Source: Eutreptiella sp. 'Long Island Sound 2002' (Eukaryota > Euglenozoa > Euglenophyceae > Eutreptiales > Eutreptiaceae). Taken from it: DNA of 64,000 nt. Below are positions 20,885-32,675 of this stretch, one piece after another; positions within the stretch are counted from its first letter, which is position 1; every line of letters begins with the position of its first letter. The notes beneath the pieces were generated by a model. The model had not been told where the DNA came from. It saw only the letters and a list, made by a program, of their open reading frames with translations, and searched no databases. The stretch is taken from contig OZ038380.1 in NCBI GenBank assembly GCA_964036045.1, forward strand, positions 189,131,694 through 189,195,693, read 5' to 3'. The position numbers and the translations under genes are program-made.

Positions 20885-23800
20885 ATGACCGCCCCGCCCG
20901 CCGGTGGCGCGTCCCAATGCTCCGCCACCGCCCTCCGCACCACAGCCCAGGCGGCCGTGCTGGCCCTGCTCCTTGCCATTTGGGGCGGAGTGCAGTTGTG
21001 GCGCCGACCCAGCCCGGTCCCCCTCGCCGTCCGGGGGGCGCGCGCGGCGCGCGAAAAGCCCCGGTGGCTGCGCACGGTCTACTGGTTTGACAACGCCGGG
21101 CTCAGCACGGCGGGCGCCAACCGCACGGAGCTGCACGTGGAGCGGTCCGCGGACCCCGCGCCCCACGACGACCCCTCGAACGAGGACGTCATGAGCCGGA
21201 TGACGGTGCGGCTGTACCCCGGCCCCGTCCCGTGCCCCCGCACGCTGCCGGGCCGCACCCTCTTCGCGGCGAAGCTGCACCCGCAGTACGGCTTCGAGAC
21301 GAACCCGATGCACGCGCTGCACGACGTCATCGCCCCCCTCTTCACGGCGCTGCTGCACGCCCGCCGCCGCCGCGCGCCCGTCGCGCGGATCGTGACGTAC
21401 CACCCGTTCCCGCGCCCGACCGGGTACCTCGGCGGCCTGCTCACCGCCCTCTGCAGCCACTTCAACGTGGAGGTCGTGCAGCAGCCGGCCGATGCTGCGC
21501 TGCAGTGCTTCGAGGTCTGCTGGGCCCCCAGGGCCGTCCTGCAGACTTGTGGTTTATGCGGAGCAGCGCGGCCCCTGACCGCGCCAATGAGGAGGCCAAA
21601 GCTGTGGACGGCATGCGGAGGGGGTGCTGGGTGGGGGGGAACGGCGTGAAGGAAGGCGGCGCTGGGGGCATGGCCATTGCAGGCAAACATGGCCCCGGAA
21701 TTGAGTTTCGTCTTCAGTTCACTGAAAACTTTATTTCAATAAAAAAAAATCGCTATTCATCCGTGCACGAACGATGAGGTTTAACCAATGCAAGACTGAA
21801 ATAAACACATTTTCAGCAAATGCCTAAAGATCGACAATTTCTGCAGAACTAACGAACTAACAGGAGCTAACGAAATGATTTTAATGAAATCACGGTCTCT
21901 GAATGCTCTGGCCAGAGGTCCACACACCAACTGGTAAACCCTCAGAATTGATCAGACGCAAGGGCTCAGGACACATCGTGTTTGTGGGTGGGGTCTGGGT
22001 GGCGCAGTGCCCCCCGGTGCCACTACTGTCGAAATAGGGATTTTACGACGCGTCGGGCCCCGACACCTCCCGACGCGTCGTACATCCCCGACGCGTCGGG
22101 CCCCGACACCTTGTACGACACTGTACGACGCGTCGTACATCCCCGACGCGTCGGGCCCCGACGCCTTGTACGACACTGTACGACGCGTGGGTGGGGTCTG
22201 GGTGGCGCAGTGCCCCCCGGTGCAATGCCGCGTCGGGGCGACGGTGCTGTGCTTGGCAGCGGGGGCTGGGCTTTGCATGGGACGGGCCTCCGCCGGTGGA
22301 CACAGCCTTTGCCCCAGACTTGCCACTAGCGTCCGCCGGCTCAGACATGATCGGATGGAGCAGGGTCCTACTGAGCCACACGCTGGACGCAGCACATTCC
22401 TACTGAGTTTCGGTGGTGTGGGGGGCGGGTATTACTGAGTGGCCGTAGATCCGGGGCCGATTCCTACCGAGAACCAGTTTCCCTGCCGGACGCTAGTGGC
22501 ATGTCTGCTTTGCCCCACTGCGCTCCCGCTCGGCCGGGGCTTCCACCCGCCGCCTCCCTCAGGCGCTGCTGGTCTCGGGATACGACACTCTGCTCCGCTT
22601 TGACTCGGACCGCGGGTACCACAAGTCCCGCATGATGGCCCACCTCCGCCAGATCGTACTGCAGCACTACGGCCTCGGCTCGGCCGCCCCGGCCCCCGGC
22701 CCAAACGTGCACTTACGCATCTTCCCGCGACACGGCACCAGCCGCGAGCTGACGGACCTCGACTGCGTCACGCAATGTCTGCGCGACGCCCTCCGGCCCC
22801 AGAAGGTCACCGCCTGCAGCCCCCTCCCCCCCCCCCCCCGCCCCCCTGCATATGAACATGAGCGGTGCTGCAGGGTATCGGAACATTCGTGAGCTGTGAC
22901 CCGTCGCCTGTGACACGGGGGAGTTTGGTAGCCAAGTATCCGGTGCTTCATGGCCCCCGCCCCCCCTGCAGCACCGCATAGCGTCGCCGCGCTGGACTGC
23001 ACTGCACTGCACTGCACTGCCCCGCACTCCACTGCACTGCACTGCACTGCACTGCACTGCACTCCACTGCACTGCACTCCACTGCACTGCACTGCACTGC
23101 CCTGCCCTGCACTGCACGGCACTGCCCTTCCCTGCCCCGCACTGCACTCCACCCCCCTGCACTGCACTCCTGCCCTGTGCTTGACCCCCAGTCCCACACC
23201 GTCAGAGCACTCAGGTGTGTCTGTGGGCGTGCTATGGGCCGCGGGGCTGCTTACTTCATTGTGTGACCCTCTCGCAGTCCGTCGATGTGGAGGTGATGAC
23301 CAATGTCACGGTCTTCGGCGACATGGTCCGGCAGTACCACGGCGCTGATGTGTATCTGGAGTCGTCCGGGGGGCAGGCGGCCAACCATCTGTTCCTGCCC
23401 TCGCACGCCGCAGTGTTCACCTTCTCCCCCTGCTTCTACGTGCCGCCCCTGAGCTGGTACGGCACGCTGCCCTACATCCCCTCCCACAACTACTACCTCT
23501 ACCGCTGGTGTGAGACAAAAGGGGGCAAGGCTGTGGACATCGGCGGGTACCATCCCCGTGTCAACGTGAGCTGCGCGCTGCTTCAGAGCCACATTGTCCC
23601 CCGCATTCTCAAGCAGGTGTGCCCCTGGGCCGGGGCTCGTTGTGCTGTGGCCACGGCGGAGGTCAGGGGATGAAGGCTGGGCACAAGGAGGCCAATGGGG
23701 CAGTCACAGCGGCGCCTCAAGGCAGGCGCATGCGACCGACAATCCCCCACTGACACCGTCGCACTGCATTCCCCAGGCACATGGGGACCATAGTGGAAGC

Positions 23801-24932
23801 TTCAACGCACTGTGCGCTGTATTTTGGGTGCTCCTTTTTTTTGCTTGTTGTCAGGTGGCAGTCCCATATCTTCTCCTTGCGCTTTTTCTTGGCGCCTCAC
23901 CGGTCCCGCAAACCCCCCCGCCGTGGCCACGGGGTAGGGCGCCAAGCCAGGCTGCGATCGCGATGGTGCACATTAGCCATGGGTGCCTCAACCCACGATC
24001 AGAGGCACAAACGATTTCTGTGGAGGCGCGCATAGGGCGAGGGGGTGGGTGTGTGCCATCAATGCCTGGTCAGTATTCAAGCAGAGGTCTCTCCATTTGC
24101 GTGTTGTACATCGTACCACTTGCAGCCCTGAAAGTGATCAACACATTCCGTTTTTCTATGCCTCGTCCCTCTCACGCAAACCAGGCCTCCCCTGGCAGGG
24201 GGTGTGTGCGGCTACAACCGCCATGACATTGTTTACGAGGTGGAGTGGAGGCCTCCAGTGTGGTATGTTTACCCCTGAGGTGTGTTACGTAGATACCTCT
24301 AATGAGGGCCGTTCTTCTTCCCAGCGATTTCGTCTGCAATGAGGAAGACTAGGACCCAGCGCGGTCCTAGTTGTAAGGCTAGATCACTCAGCCTTTGTGG
24401 CACACCTCCCTTCGGTGAAGGTTGTGTGAAGACAGGTGCAACCGGAGCAAAGTGGCCGGACCGGACTGACCTTCTTGAGGCTCCTTGAACCCCCTTGGCC
24501 TCAACCCCTGCCGCCAGACCAAAGTGTTCACAAGGGGAAACGACGAAATTTACAGCAGGGAAAATCCAGTGGTACCATTTTTGGTACACAATTTGTGGGG
24601 TCCCAGACCCGCCTCCCCAACAGAAGCAACAGAAGGGACAGCAGATTGCATGTCAATGTCAACTGTTTCAGGGCCATGCCAACGGGGTGGCCCCACAGGA
24701 CAGGGACAATCGCAGAAGCGTCGCGTTGGGTCCGGCATGCCCCCCGTCTCTCCCACTCCCCCGTGCCTTGCAGGTCCGGTTCATGGCTGCGGTGCAGAAG
24801 GCCGGCGCGCCGCGATGCGCCCGCACCGTCCGCCAGGAGTTCCAGTACTCGCAGGGTCCGGCCCCGTGCCCTGCCCCGCGGCCGCTGGACGTGAAGGAGC
24901 TGAAGTCCCAGCACGGCCGCGGATGTGCGTGA
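20885..24932 (+). CDS. GT61/DUF563-like glycosyltransferase, type II membrane protein (4 exons)
   Basis: Proposed exons are 20885-21514, 22563-22805, 23278-23616 and 24774-24932, giving about 456 residues, with all three introns in phase 0. The N-terminus has a short cytoplasmic part and one membrane anchor (AAVLALLLAIWGGVQLW, about residues 19-36), as in Golgi type II enzymes. Exon 1 has NPMHALHDVIAPLF, matching the N-H-D motif of the family. Exon 2 has RIFPRHGTSRELTDLDC, the family's R-x-G-T-S-R region. Exon 3 has GADVYLESSGGQAANHLFLP, in the place of the HGAGLTN loop but with the His-Gly-Ala changed. Exon 4 begins VRFMAAV. The substrate is unknown; relatives transfer xylose, arabinose or GlcNAc. 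An upstream in-frame ATG at 20708 would add 59 residues. The donors GTCTGC and GTCACC are weak. Confidence 0.75.
21980..22225 (+). repeat. GACGCGTCG palindrome repeats in intron 1 of the glycosyltransferase gene
   Basis: Units with CGACGCGTCG and GGGCCCCGAC repeat with a 55-bp period, for example TACATCCCCGACGCGTCG at 22081 and 22136. A 35-bp block (GGGTGGGGTCTGGGTGGCG onward) flanks the array at about 21985 and again at 22189. The units can form strong hairpins. Confidence 0.85.
22315..22507 (+). mobile_element. 193-bp hAT-like MITE, copy 2, with 8-bp target duplication
   Basis: The element lies in intron 1 of the glycosyltransferase gene. Its ends are a 21-bp inverted repeat with one mismatch, sharing TGCCACTAGCGTCCG and starting CAGAC. 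The 8 bp on each side are identical (CTTTGCCC at 22307-22314 and 22508-22515), the expected hAT target-site duplication. It is the best-preserved member of the family seen here. Confidence 0.92.
22997..23165 (+). repeat. CACTG pentanucleotide repeat in intron 2 of the glycosyltransferase gene
   Basis: More than thirty units of CACTG or close variants (CCCTG, CACTC) fill the middle of the intron between exons 2 and 3. The Cys/Thr/Ala/Leu or Ser/Ala/Val/Gln open frames on either strand are artefacts. Confidence 0.95.
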
Positions 24933-25194
24933 GGCAGCGGATGCGCGCGCGGCACCCGGGGGTCTCCCCGGGGCTGTGCTGCTGGTGGCCCTGGAACAGC
25001 GCGGCGTCCATGGGAGAAGGAAAAAGGGCCCCTGGGCCCAAGGGAATACGGAGACGCGGCGGGGCCTCTCGCCACCGTCTGTGCCCGTTCATCTCCAAAA
25101 GCACAACGAGGCCCCGTGGCTCCGCCCTCGTCGCACGTGACGCCCGACGGAGAGGTGCCGAGTGCGGGCCCGAATCGAGGCAGGAGTACTGACT

Positions 25195-25383
25195 AGACGT
25201 GTCCCTACGGCCTGGAACCAGAGCTGAGTTTTGGCGGGGATCAGATCCCGCACCCCCGCCACTCAGTGCTATCCGCTGCTGTTGCATTCGGAGCTCAGTA
25301 GGAACCGGCTGCGTCCCGTGTGACTCAGTAAGACCCGGCTCCTGCTGACTACGTGTGATCTGCCGGACGCTCATGGCCAGGCT
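25195..25383 (-). mobile_element. Degenerate copy 3 of the 193-bp MITE
   Basis: Read on the minus strand, GAGCGTCCGGCAG, GGTCTTACTGAGTCACACG and GACGCAGCCGGTTCCTACTGAG (interrupted) follow the order and spacing of copies 1 and 2. The distal end is too diverged to place exactly. Confidence 0.6.
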
Positions 25384-25797
25384 GGTCCTACCCACGCCGT
25401 CCTGGGCACTGGGGTGTCCCCTGTGCCCCCGTGGGGCCCACGGGGGGGGGCGGCCGGGCCCGGTCCTTGTATGCGACACCCCCCAGCCCCCCCCCCCCCC
25501 CAGGGTTTTGAGAGATAGTGGTGTCGGGGCCATGGCACCAACGGCGCCGAAGTTTTTTTGTGCATGCTTCCCGTTCATCAAACCATCCATGTTTTGAGCG
25601 CCAGATTAGCAAGACGAGGCGCTAAGCAAATGCAGTTTGTTGCGAAGTGAAGATTACCACAACCACTGTGGACACACCTGCCAATCTGCAGCCCCTGCTT
25701 CGCAACAGCCACTAGCCGCTTCCCACCCCAGACACACATCCCCCCTAGAGGTATGCATGTGGTTGTTGTGGGTCGCGCGTAGGCCCCCCCACCTTGG

Positions 25798-26010
25798 GAA
25801 TCCCCCCCCCCCCCCCCCCACGCCCTCCAGCCGACCCCCCCCCCCCCCCAGACCCTCCAGCCGACCCCCCCCCCCCCCAGACCCTCCAGCTGACCCCCCC
25901 CCCTAGACCCTCCAGCTGACCCCCCCCCCCCCCTAAGACCCTCCAGCTGACCCCCCCCCCCCCCCCCAGACCCTCCAGCCGACCCCCCACCTGCCCCCCC
26001 CCCCCCCCCC
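25798..26010 (+). repeat. C-run array with CAGACCCTCCAGC spacers
   Basis: Runs of 9-19 C alternate about six times with the spacer AGACCCTCCAGCYGA. Long Gly-rich or Pro-rich open frames on both strands come from this array. Confidence 0.9.
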
Positions 26011-26358
26011 AAGTTTTGACCGATAGCTGGGGGGGTGTCGCATCAGGACCGGTTGTAGTCACCCCCCCGTGATGGGGCCGGAAGGGACTGCGGGGACGGG
26101 CCCGGGACATGCGTGGTTCGCAGGCGCGACATCGCCGGGGGACGGCGGGGCAGAGCGCTTGGGGTCCAGGGCCCTGTGCGGATGGGGCGCTCTCTGTCAT
26201 CGGCCCCGCGCCAACGCGACGGCGGAGGCAGCAGCCACCCCCGCAACGCAGATTCGTGCGGAGCGGAAGGGGCGTGGGGGCGTGGGGGCGTCAGTGGGGC
26301 AGGGGCCTTGTGGACGGGCGCGGGCCGTGGCGAGTGTGCCCCCGCGCCGGCGGCGGCA

Positions 26359-26646
26359 GGGGGTGCCATAAGGACGCTCACCCCCCCCCCCCTTTTTTTC
26401 TATGGCATCCACTCTCTGATGTTTGGTGGTTACACACCAACCGCCATCGGTTACCCACCAACCGCCATCGGTTACCCACCGGCCGCCATCGGTTACACAC
26501 CAACCGCCATCGGTTACACACCAACCGCCATCGGTTACCCACCAACCGCCATCGGTTACACACCAACCGCCATCGGTTACACACCAACCGCCATCGTAGG
26601 GCGTATTGGACACTCCGAGTGTTTTTTTTTTCATTACGGCACCCCC
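26359..26646 (+). mobile_element. TIR element with 21-bp minisatellite core, copy B
   Basis: The ends GGGGGTGCCATAA and TTACGGCACCCCC are inverted repeats with one mismatch. The interior follows copy A (19619-19888): a C/T run, CTCTGATGTTTGGTGG, about eight 21-bp units, GGGCGTATTGGACACTCCGAG and a T run. The unit number differs between copies. Confidence 0.85.
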
Positions 26647-27613
26647 TGGGCGGCGGCGGCGGGGGGGGGGGGGGGGGCACGGGGCCGTGGGGCTGCACCG
26701 CATGTCCCCGGGGCCAGTGCCCTGGCTGCCCGGCCGACGTCGGGGGCGGTCCGGCCGCTGGACGGGGCTCTGCCCCTGCCCGGCCCCCGGCCCGTGCGGA
26801 CGTGGACTGGGGACGCGCTGAAGCACAGTCCACTGCCGCCTCCAGCGCTGCGCCGCCGCCCGTGCCCCCCCCCGCCCCCCCCCCCAAACAGACGGACCCG
26901 CAGGGCACACCTGCCGTCCAGCGCTGCAGACGGCGGTGCCTGGGGCCTGGGGCCTGCCCATGCGGACGTGGGTGGTGCGCAGCGCTACCACCGCAGAGCC
27001 CCGCGGCAATGGCCTCCCTCCAAAGCGGACCGGAGCGTTGACCCCCCCCGACGCCGCCGTCCATGGCCCAAGGGCACGCAACGGACCTCACCCCCGGTCC
27101 CCGACAGCGGCCCTTTTGCGGCGGGGGCCCTGGGGGACCCCCACGGGCCCGCCTTCGGGCGATTCGATGCGCCGGATGCAGCGCCGCCTCTGCCCACGCC
27201 TCCGCACCAGAGCCCTGGCGTCCCCCTGTGGGCCCCGACACGCAGCAGCAGTCGAGGGCGTGAAGGGGGACCGCCGTAGCCGATGGGCCCGAAGGACGAC
27301 GGAGGAGGAGCGGACGGGGCCGCACGCCGGGCGGCGCACGATGGCGGCGGCCCTGGCGGTCGTCACCCGCGCCGTTGCCGCAACGCGAATGCGGTGGTCA
27401 CCGCCCCGGTCCACCCCCGGCGACCCCCATGTTTTAGGGGCCGATGAATGTAACGCCAAAGACCCCTCCCCCCCCCCCCGATCGGCACTCGATGGACGTT
27501 GGGCTGGTGTCGTGGCCGGTGGAGTGCCACGATCCCGCATCGTTGGGCCCGAACCCGTTCCACGAGCGCACCGTTTCCGCGTGTGTCCCGGAGCACCAAC
27601 GCGGCCCAAGGAC

Positions 27614-27884
27614 TTGCTGTTGGTCGGGAAACAGGAGTGAGCGCATGACCATTTTTGGAGGGTGTCGAATCACAGTGCTCCTGCGTGGCTATCGCTCCGA
27701 GGGCCCCACTTAAAGACCGAGATTGGCGTAGAGTGGGAGGTCCACCGGGCCTTTGATCAACATCAACGAGCCGACGGACCCCCCGCCCTTTCGCTGGGCC
27801 ATGCAGCCGTTGACCGTCAGTCCAATGAACCGGCGGAGGGAGGGAGGAAGGGCGGGCACACCAATGCACACGATTGGCAGTGAC
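27614..27884 (+). repeat. Direct repeat, copy 1 (about 270 bp)
   Basis: TTGCTGTTGGTCG, ACAGGAGTGAGCGCAT, TCGAATCACAGTGCTCC, ACTTAAAGACCGAGATTGG and GATTGGCAGTGAC occur in this order and again at 28531-28774. Divergence is modest, so the duplication or double insertion is fairly recent. Confidence 0.85.
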
Positions 27885-28530
27885 GCTCAATGAACGGATG
27901 GACCGCAACGACCCCCCCCCCCCCCCCACAGTCTGTGAGCTCCCCTCCGGAGCCGGTTCACAAGTGCATCACACGCCCAAGACGCGGCCCGTCTGGTTGT
28001 GTCCCCCTTTTGGCTGGGTCTCTTGACAGGCCCTGGCCCCTTGTGTGAGTGCCCCCGTGTTTTGCACGTGTTCTGGTGCCATCGTTTCCGTTCAGGGCGA
28101 GGGTTTGTCGGTTTGTTTGTCCGCAAAACCCCCGTCACAGTCGTCCTACCAACACAGAAATGGCCCTCTGGTTGGTCATAAGGTGCGCCATTGCCACACG
28201 TGTGTGAACCCTCCTGCGTCCATTCACTGCCAGCTCAGCTGTGATGGTCACATGGAAGCGTGACCTTGCGGGCGAATTTTGATGGTAGGCACAAGGGAGC
28301 ATGCTGCACCGCTTTCCAAGTGGCTGCCTGCCATGATGCCCGCATCACAAGGGAACTCCCGGGATGAAAGAGGCGACAAGGAAAGATTCGCCGAAGTCCG
28401 CAGAAAGTGAGAGCAGCGATGTACACACACATCCCAGCAATGCAAAGGAGCCCGGCCGGTTGGCGAGGCCTTGCAAGGAGGGTACCTTGAACGGAGGAGT
28501 CCGGTGGTTTATTGACCTTGTGCCAAACTG

Positions 28531-28774
28531 TTGCTGTTGGTCGAAAAACAGGAGTGAGCGCATTGTGGCCGGTATCGAATCACAGTGCTCCCACGTGGCT
28601 ATCGCTCCGAGGGCTCCACTTAAAGACCGAGATTGGCGTAGAGTGGGAGGTCCATCAGGCCTTTGATCAACATCACCAAGCCAAGCCCTCGGACCCCTGC
28701 CCTTTTGGCCGATGAAATGAAATGGCGGAGGGAGGGAGGGAGGGCGGGCATGAATGCACATGATTGGCAGTGAC
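28531..28774 (+). repeat. Direct repeat, copy 2 (about 244 bp)
   Basis: Same landmarks and orientation as 27614-27884, with small deletions after GAGCGCATT and before the GGAGGGAGGG tract. No coding meaning is apparent. Confidence 0.85.
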
Positions 28775-30784
28775 AATACATGCGCACATGACTGCTGGAC
28801 ACGGGGCAGTAAAGGCCGTGGTCAGGCAGGCACACCTCGGGCCTGACGCGGACAGTGCACCCGGACCTGATCATAGCCATTCCCTGGGCCACCACACCCT
28901 TCTACATGCATCAGTCCGCACAAGCACACCGGTCCATTTCCAAAAAATGTCAGAAACGTGCGTATGGCTGACGCTCAATACCCGATCGATGATTCCCAAG
29001 GGCAATAGACAACGCCCTGTGGCGCAAGGCCAAAGCCATGCACCCGCCGTGATTTACTGTTTGCGCCAAACAACCCCAAAGCCACCGCTGTCTGCTCCCG
29101 TCGGGTGGCCCTCCGGTTGCCCCAGCAGTTGCGCCGCACTCGCACCGGCCGCATCTTTGATGTGACAGAATCCGGGTGAATCCCTTCACTTCAGCTCGGC
29201 AGTTGGTGGGGATGGCACACCATTCCAAGCCGTACCCCTGCACTCAACCAACCCAAACATCCCACGGGATGGAGGCATACACCCTTGGTGCTCCACTTTG
29301 AGGGCCCCTCCTGGACACCCATTGACGGAGTGATGGAGTCAAAAGGGGGGAAATGATGTTGGCATCCGGCCGCCTCATCTTTCTAAACATGGGGGAGGGG
29401 GCGTGTGGCCCGGGCCATTGGGGTGTATGCCCTGATGGGGCATGCGTTCTTTGCTGTCATTGTATGGTCCCAGGGTCAGGTTCCAGACAGGGGGATCCGC
29501 CTAGACAAGGCTGTAGGTGTGTGGGGGGTGGAGGGGGGGGCTTGTTCTCAGCCCGCATGAGTTGGCCGAAAAATTACGATTTTGGAGCAATTGTTGCAAA
29601 CCCGTGGAGGCTCTAGGACAGGTTTGGGTCATCATTTGGTAACTGTGCGAGTACATAGGGCCCCCCTAGCACCGTTCGGCCCTTGAACCCGGGGGGGGGG
29701 GGGGGCGGCAAGAGGCCGCCAGCCAACAATGAGTTGTCAAAGGTACCGGCCTCAGCAATCCACAAGCACCAAAACCACACCACCTCGACCTTTGTTTTGC
29801 ATGAACCCTATCCGCTGCAACGGGGACTTGCCACAGGCAACGGAATGGTTTGGAATTTTTCAATTTGCAGCCGAAAGGTCATCTTCGGTCGCCACTCGGG
29901 GGGGCTGGTAGGGGAAACATCCCTCATGAGGCTGTATGGGCCGCTTTGGGCCTACCATAAACAGATAAAAGGAGTAGATGTCTTGGGCCACTGATGGCAC
30001 ACAGAAAAATTGTGGTAAAAGGAAATCCCATCCATTGACCTCCAGAATTTGGCGAGTCCTCTCATCCATTTTGGATAAAAGAGCAAGGCCCTAGGGAGAA
30101 GAGGAAACATTGGTTGATCGGTATAGGTGGGTGTGAGCCGGGACCAAGGGCGCCTACTAGAATGGCGCTCAGAGCGTGGAGTATATAAACACGGGACATG
30201 CAAAGATGAGGGCGGCCATTCCCCAAGCCCCAGCCACCTAGAAATAGCCCACAGATGGCCCTTTTGGGGCCTGTGTGCTGCTACCAGGGCCGCGGGGGTA
30301 GGGGGGACTCCTCGGGTTTGGACATAAGGCCATGAAGGGGTTCGGGGGCGGGGAACTCTTCGGAGTGGCCAAGACCACTGGGTGAGAAACAAGATCACAT
30401 TGGTTCCCCAATTGCCAAACCTTGTGATGGGGGAGCCCCTGCAGATTGGGAAACCAACTCTTGGGCCAATTGGAGTTCCTGTACACTAGTTAGGAGGGAG
30501 GACTCAACTGGCCACACACATGTTATTGCCAAATATATACACATGGAGGGATGAACGTGTTGCTGCCGAATGCACAACTCCCAGAAAAGGAGTGGCTTTG
30601 CATAAGAATTCGTTAGGAAAAAGAGCAACGGCACGATAGGAAATACTCTCTCTCTCACGTCAACAAGAGACGTCCTCAGGGGAGAAGGAACAAGCACAAG
30701 AGACTAGCCCACGGGGGCTGGCCCTGGCCGGACCCCGACCCCAAAGGGAGGGGGGGGGGACCCCCCCCCCCCTCTACGGACCCC

Positions 30785-30990
30785 AAAATTGTCGTACGGA
30801 ACAATGTGCTTTGTCGGCGCCAGAGGCGCCGGAGATTTTGTTTTAGGCATAGGGCAGGGGGAAATTTTTTTGTTCGACCCTATGTGTCTGTACTCAAAAT
30901 ACTCAGAATTTCGTGGAGAATTCAAAAATGGCTAAAAAGCACAAAAAAGGATTTTGACCCCGACCCGGCCTCCGGGTCGGACCTTGGCTG
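30785..30990 (+). repeat. Dispersed repeat with GGCGCC hairpin, copy 2
   Basis: GGCGCCAGAGGCGCC, AAATTTTTTTG, TACTCAAAATACTCAGAAT and GAGAATTCAAAA are followed by a GGGTCGG block. The order matches the reverse complement of 2610-2840. A C/G run flanks both copies at the GGCGCC side. Confidence 0.6.
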
Positions 30991-32541
30991 ATGGGAGCCT
31001 GAGTTGATGGGCAAATTTTTTTTGAAAAAAATTTTTACCTCACATGTGCGTATTCAAAATGATCAGCGTGTCATGGGGATCATTTTGAGGTATGTATGTT
31101 GGGGTACCCACCGACCCCCCCCGGGGGGCCCGGCGGCTGACCGCCCGACCCGCCGACCCCCAAGGTTTGGGTCAACCAAGGGGGGGGGAGGGGTCCCCCC
31201 CCCCCCCCTTTGGAGGGGGGTGGGGGTCCCCCCCCCCCCTACAGCCCCCCAAACTGTCGAACACCCCTCGGGGTCACACATTGGCTGGCGCCAGCCCCCG
31301 TGGACTAGCCACCCCCATCCCTAGTTGCTTCGCCCAAACAACTTGGTTAGCCCAGGACTCCTGCCATTCAACCATAGGAGGTATTGACGACATGATAGGG
31401 TCATCTCCCATAGAGCTACCCAGTACAGACTTGTCGGTCACAGCCCCCCCCCCCCCCCTCTCTTCTGATCCCAAGTCGCATCATTGCTGTGGCATGTACC
31501 ACAAATAGCAACGAATGTCGAGATCCCTGCCATCCCCTGAGCTGTATGATGCTGTTGCGCCGTACCCCCCCCCCCCCCTGTCCAAGCCACGTGAGTGTTT
31601 GGCACGGATGTCAGTGAACGCACAGAAAGCGGAATCGGGGCAGGGAGGGCCGGTGAGGGTAATCAAGAGCTCACAATGGTCTAAAGAACGGCGGCTGACC
31701 TGAAGGCGGAGATGTAGGGGCGTCTGACGGCGCCTTGTGGAACAGCTTGCCGGGTACTGAAAAATCTGTGGCGGCGCCTCACAGGGCCATATTTATGACA
31801 ATGCACTGAGAGAGTTCCCGGAGAGATTCCCTGAACGTGGCGGCCATTGTCACTCTGTGGCCAAGCCACCCCTTATCCAAGCCTGCCTAACTCCAGGGAC
31901 CATGTTAATTAGGCCTTGACGGTGAGATGTTTTATGGGCAACGTTGGTCCCCGGTAGGTTGCTGATATGTGACACTTGGCGCTGCCCCCTTGTGCCCCCC
32001 TTGACTGCCTAGAGTTCGTAATCCGGTGTCCATCATCACCGGCGCTGCAATCCAGAATGGAGTTGGAGTCCTTGGCAGACCCATTTGCAGTGCAGCAGCT
32101 GGTATGGCCCAATTGCCTTGAGGGATGGAATAATCTGGTACTGGACTCGGGCTTAGACGTGGGGGCGGGGGGTAGTTTGTGATATCCCACGTCTGCAGTA
32201 ATCATTGAATGCTCCTTTGGTTTGGCTGGGCGCATTTCTGCTGAGAACCAGCAGAACCTGTTGACTAACCTTGGTGCTGTGATTCTGCACTGGACCAGTG
32301 ATATGGAGCCCCATTTCACCACGTGGTAGTGGGGTATTAGACTACAGCAAGTGCTGGGGGTAAATGGACAATGGAAATGGAGACCAGGGCGTTCTTTCGG
32401 GACACAAACCACCGTTGTTTTGTTGCAGGGAGGAATGTCCCCACAGTTCCACCTAACAACTCAGCAGTACAGTTGACACCCCACCCCCCCACCCCTAAGC
32501 AAAATCCCCAGGGAGAGAGGTTGTTGGATCATGGCAAGGTC

Positions 32542-32674
32542 CAAGGGGGGCGTACCGTGCGCTGTGCGCGCACTGTGCGAAAACTTGGCTGTTCTCCACC
32601 ACCGGGAGTTTGGTAAGTTCAGAAGATTGAAAGGACGTCATTGAATGGCTGCTGCAGTGGACGGGGCTATAGGG
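32542..32674 (+). repeat. 308-bp repeat, left half of the split copy
   Basis: This part equals 3872-4011 of the uninterrupted copy, with small differences such as an extra CAC in CCACCACC. It ends at GGCTATAGGG (32665-32674), which is duplicated on the far side of the inserted element. Confidence 0.85.
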
Positions 32675-32675
32675 T

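Larger units (their letters stand above)
24933..32541. other. No protein gene recognised; dense repeats
   Basis: The stretch contains a degenerate MITE (25195-25383), a C-run array (25798-26010), a minisatellite TIR element (26359-26646), a 250-bp direct repeat pair (27614-27884 and 28531-28774), and the dispersed GGCGCC repeat (30785-30990). An open frame at 28950-29165 has NTRSMIPKG, which faintly recalls the start of a LINE endonuclease, but nothing following supports it. Confidence 0.5.

Noticed and set aside
20759-21690. Minus-strand ORFs opposite glycosyltransferase exon 1.
   Set aside because: Shadow frames of a GC3-rich exon; the plus strand has the membrane anchor and family motifs.
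22667-23199. Cys/Ser/Val/Gln-rich ORFs in the glycosyltransferase intron.
   Set aside because: Products of the CACTG repeat.
25578-26200. Long Gly-rich minus-strand proteins.
   Set aside because: They are translations of poly-C runs and a short spacer; both strands and several frames are open for the same reason.
28950-29243. Start of a LINE endonuclease (NTRSMIPKG).
   Set aside because: Only one weak string; no catalytic GDFN, SDH or other endonuclease motifs follow.
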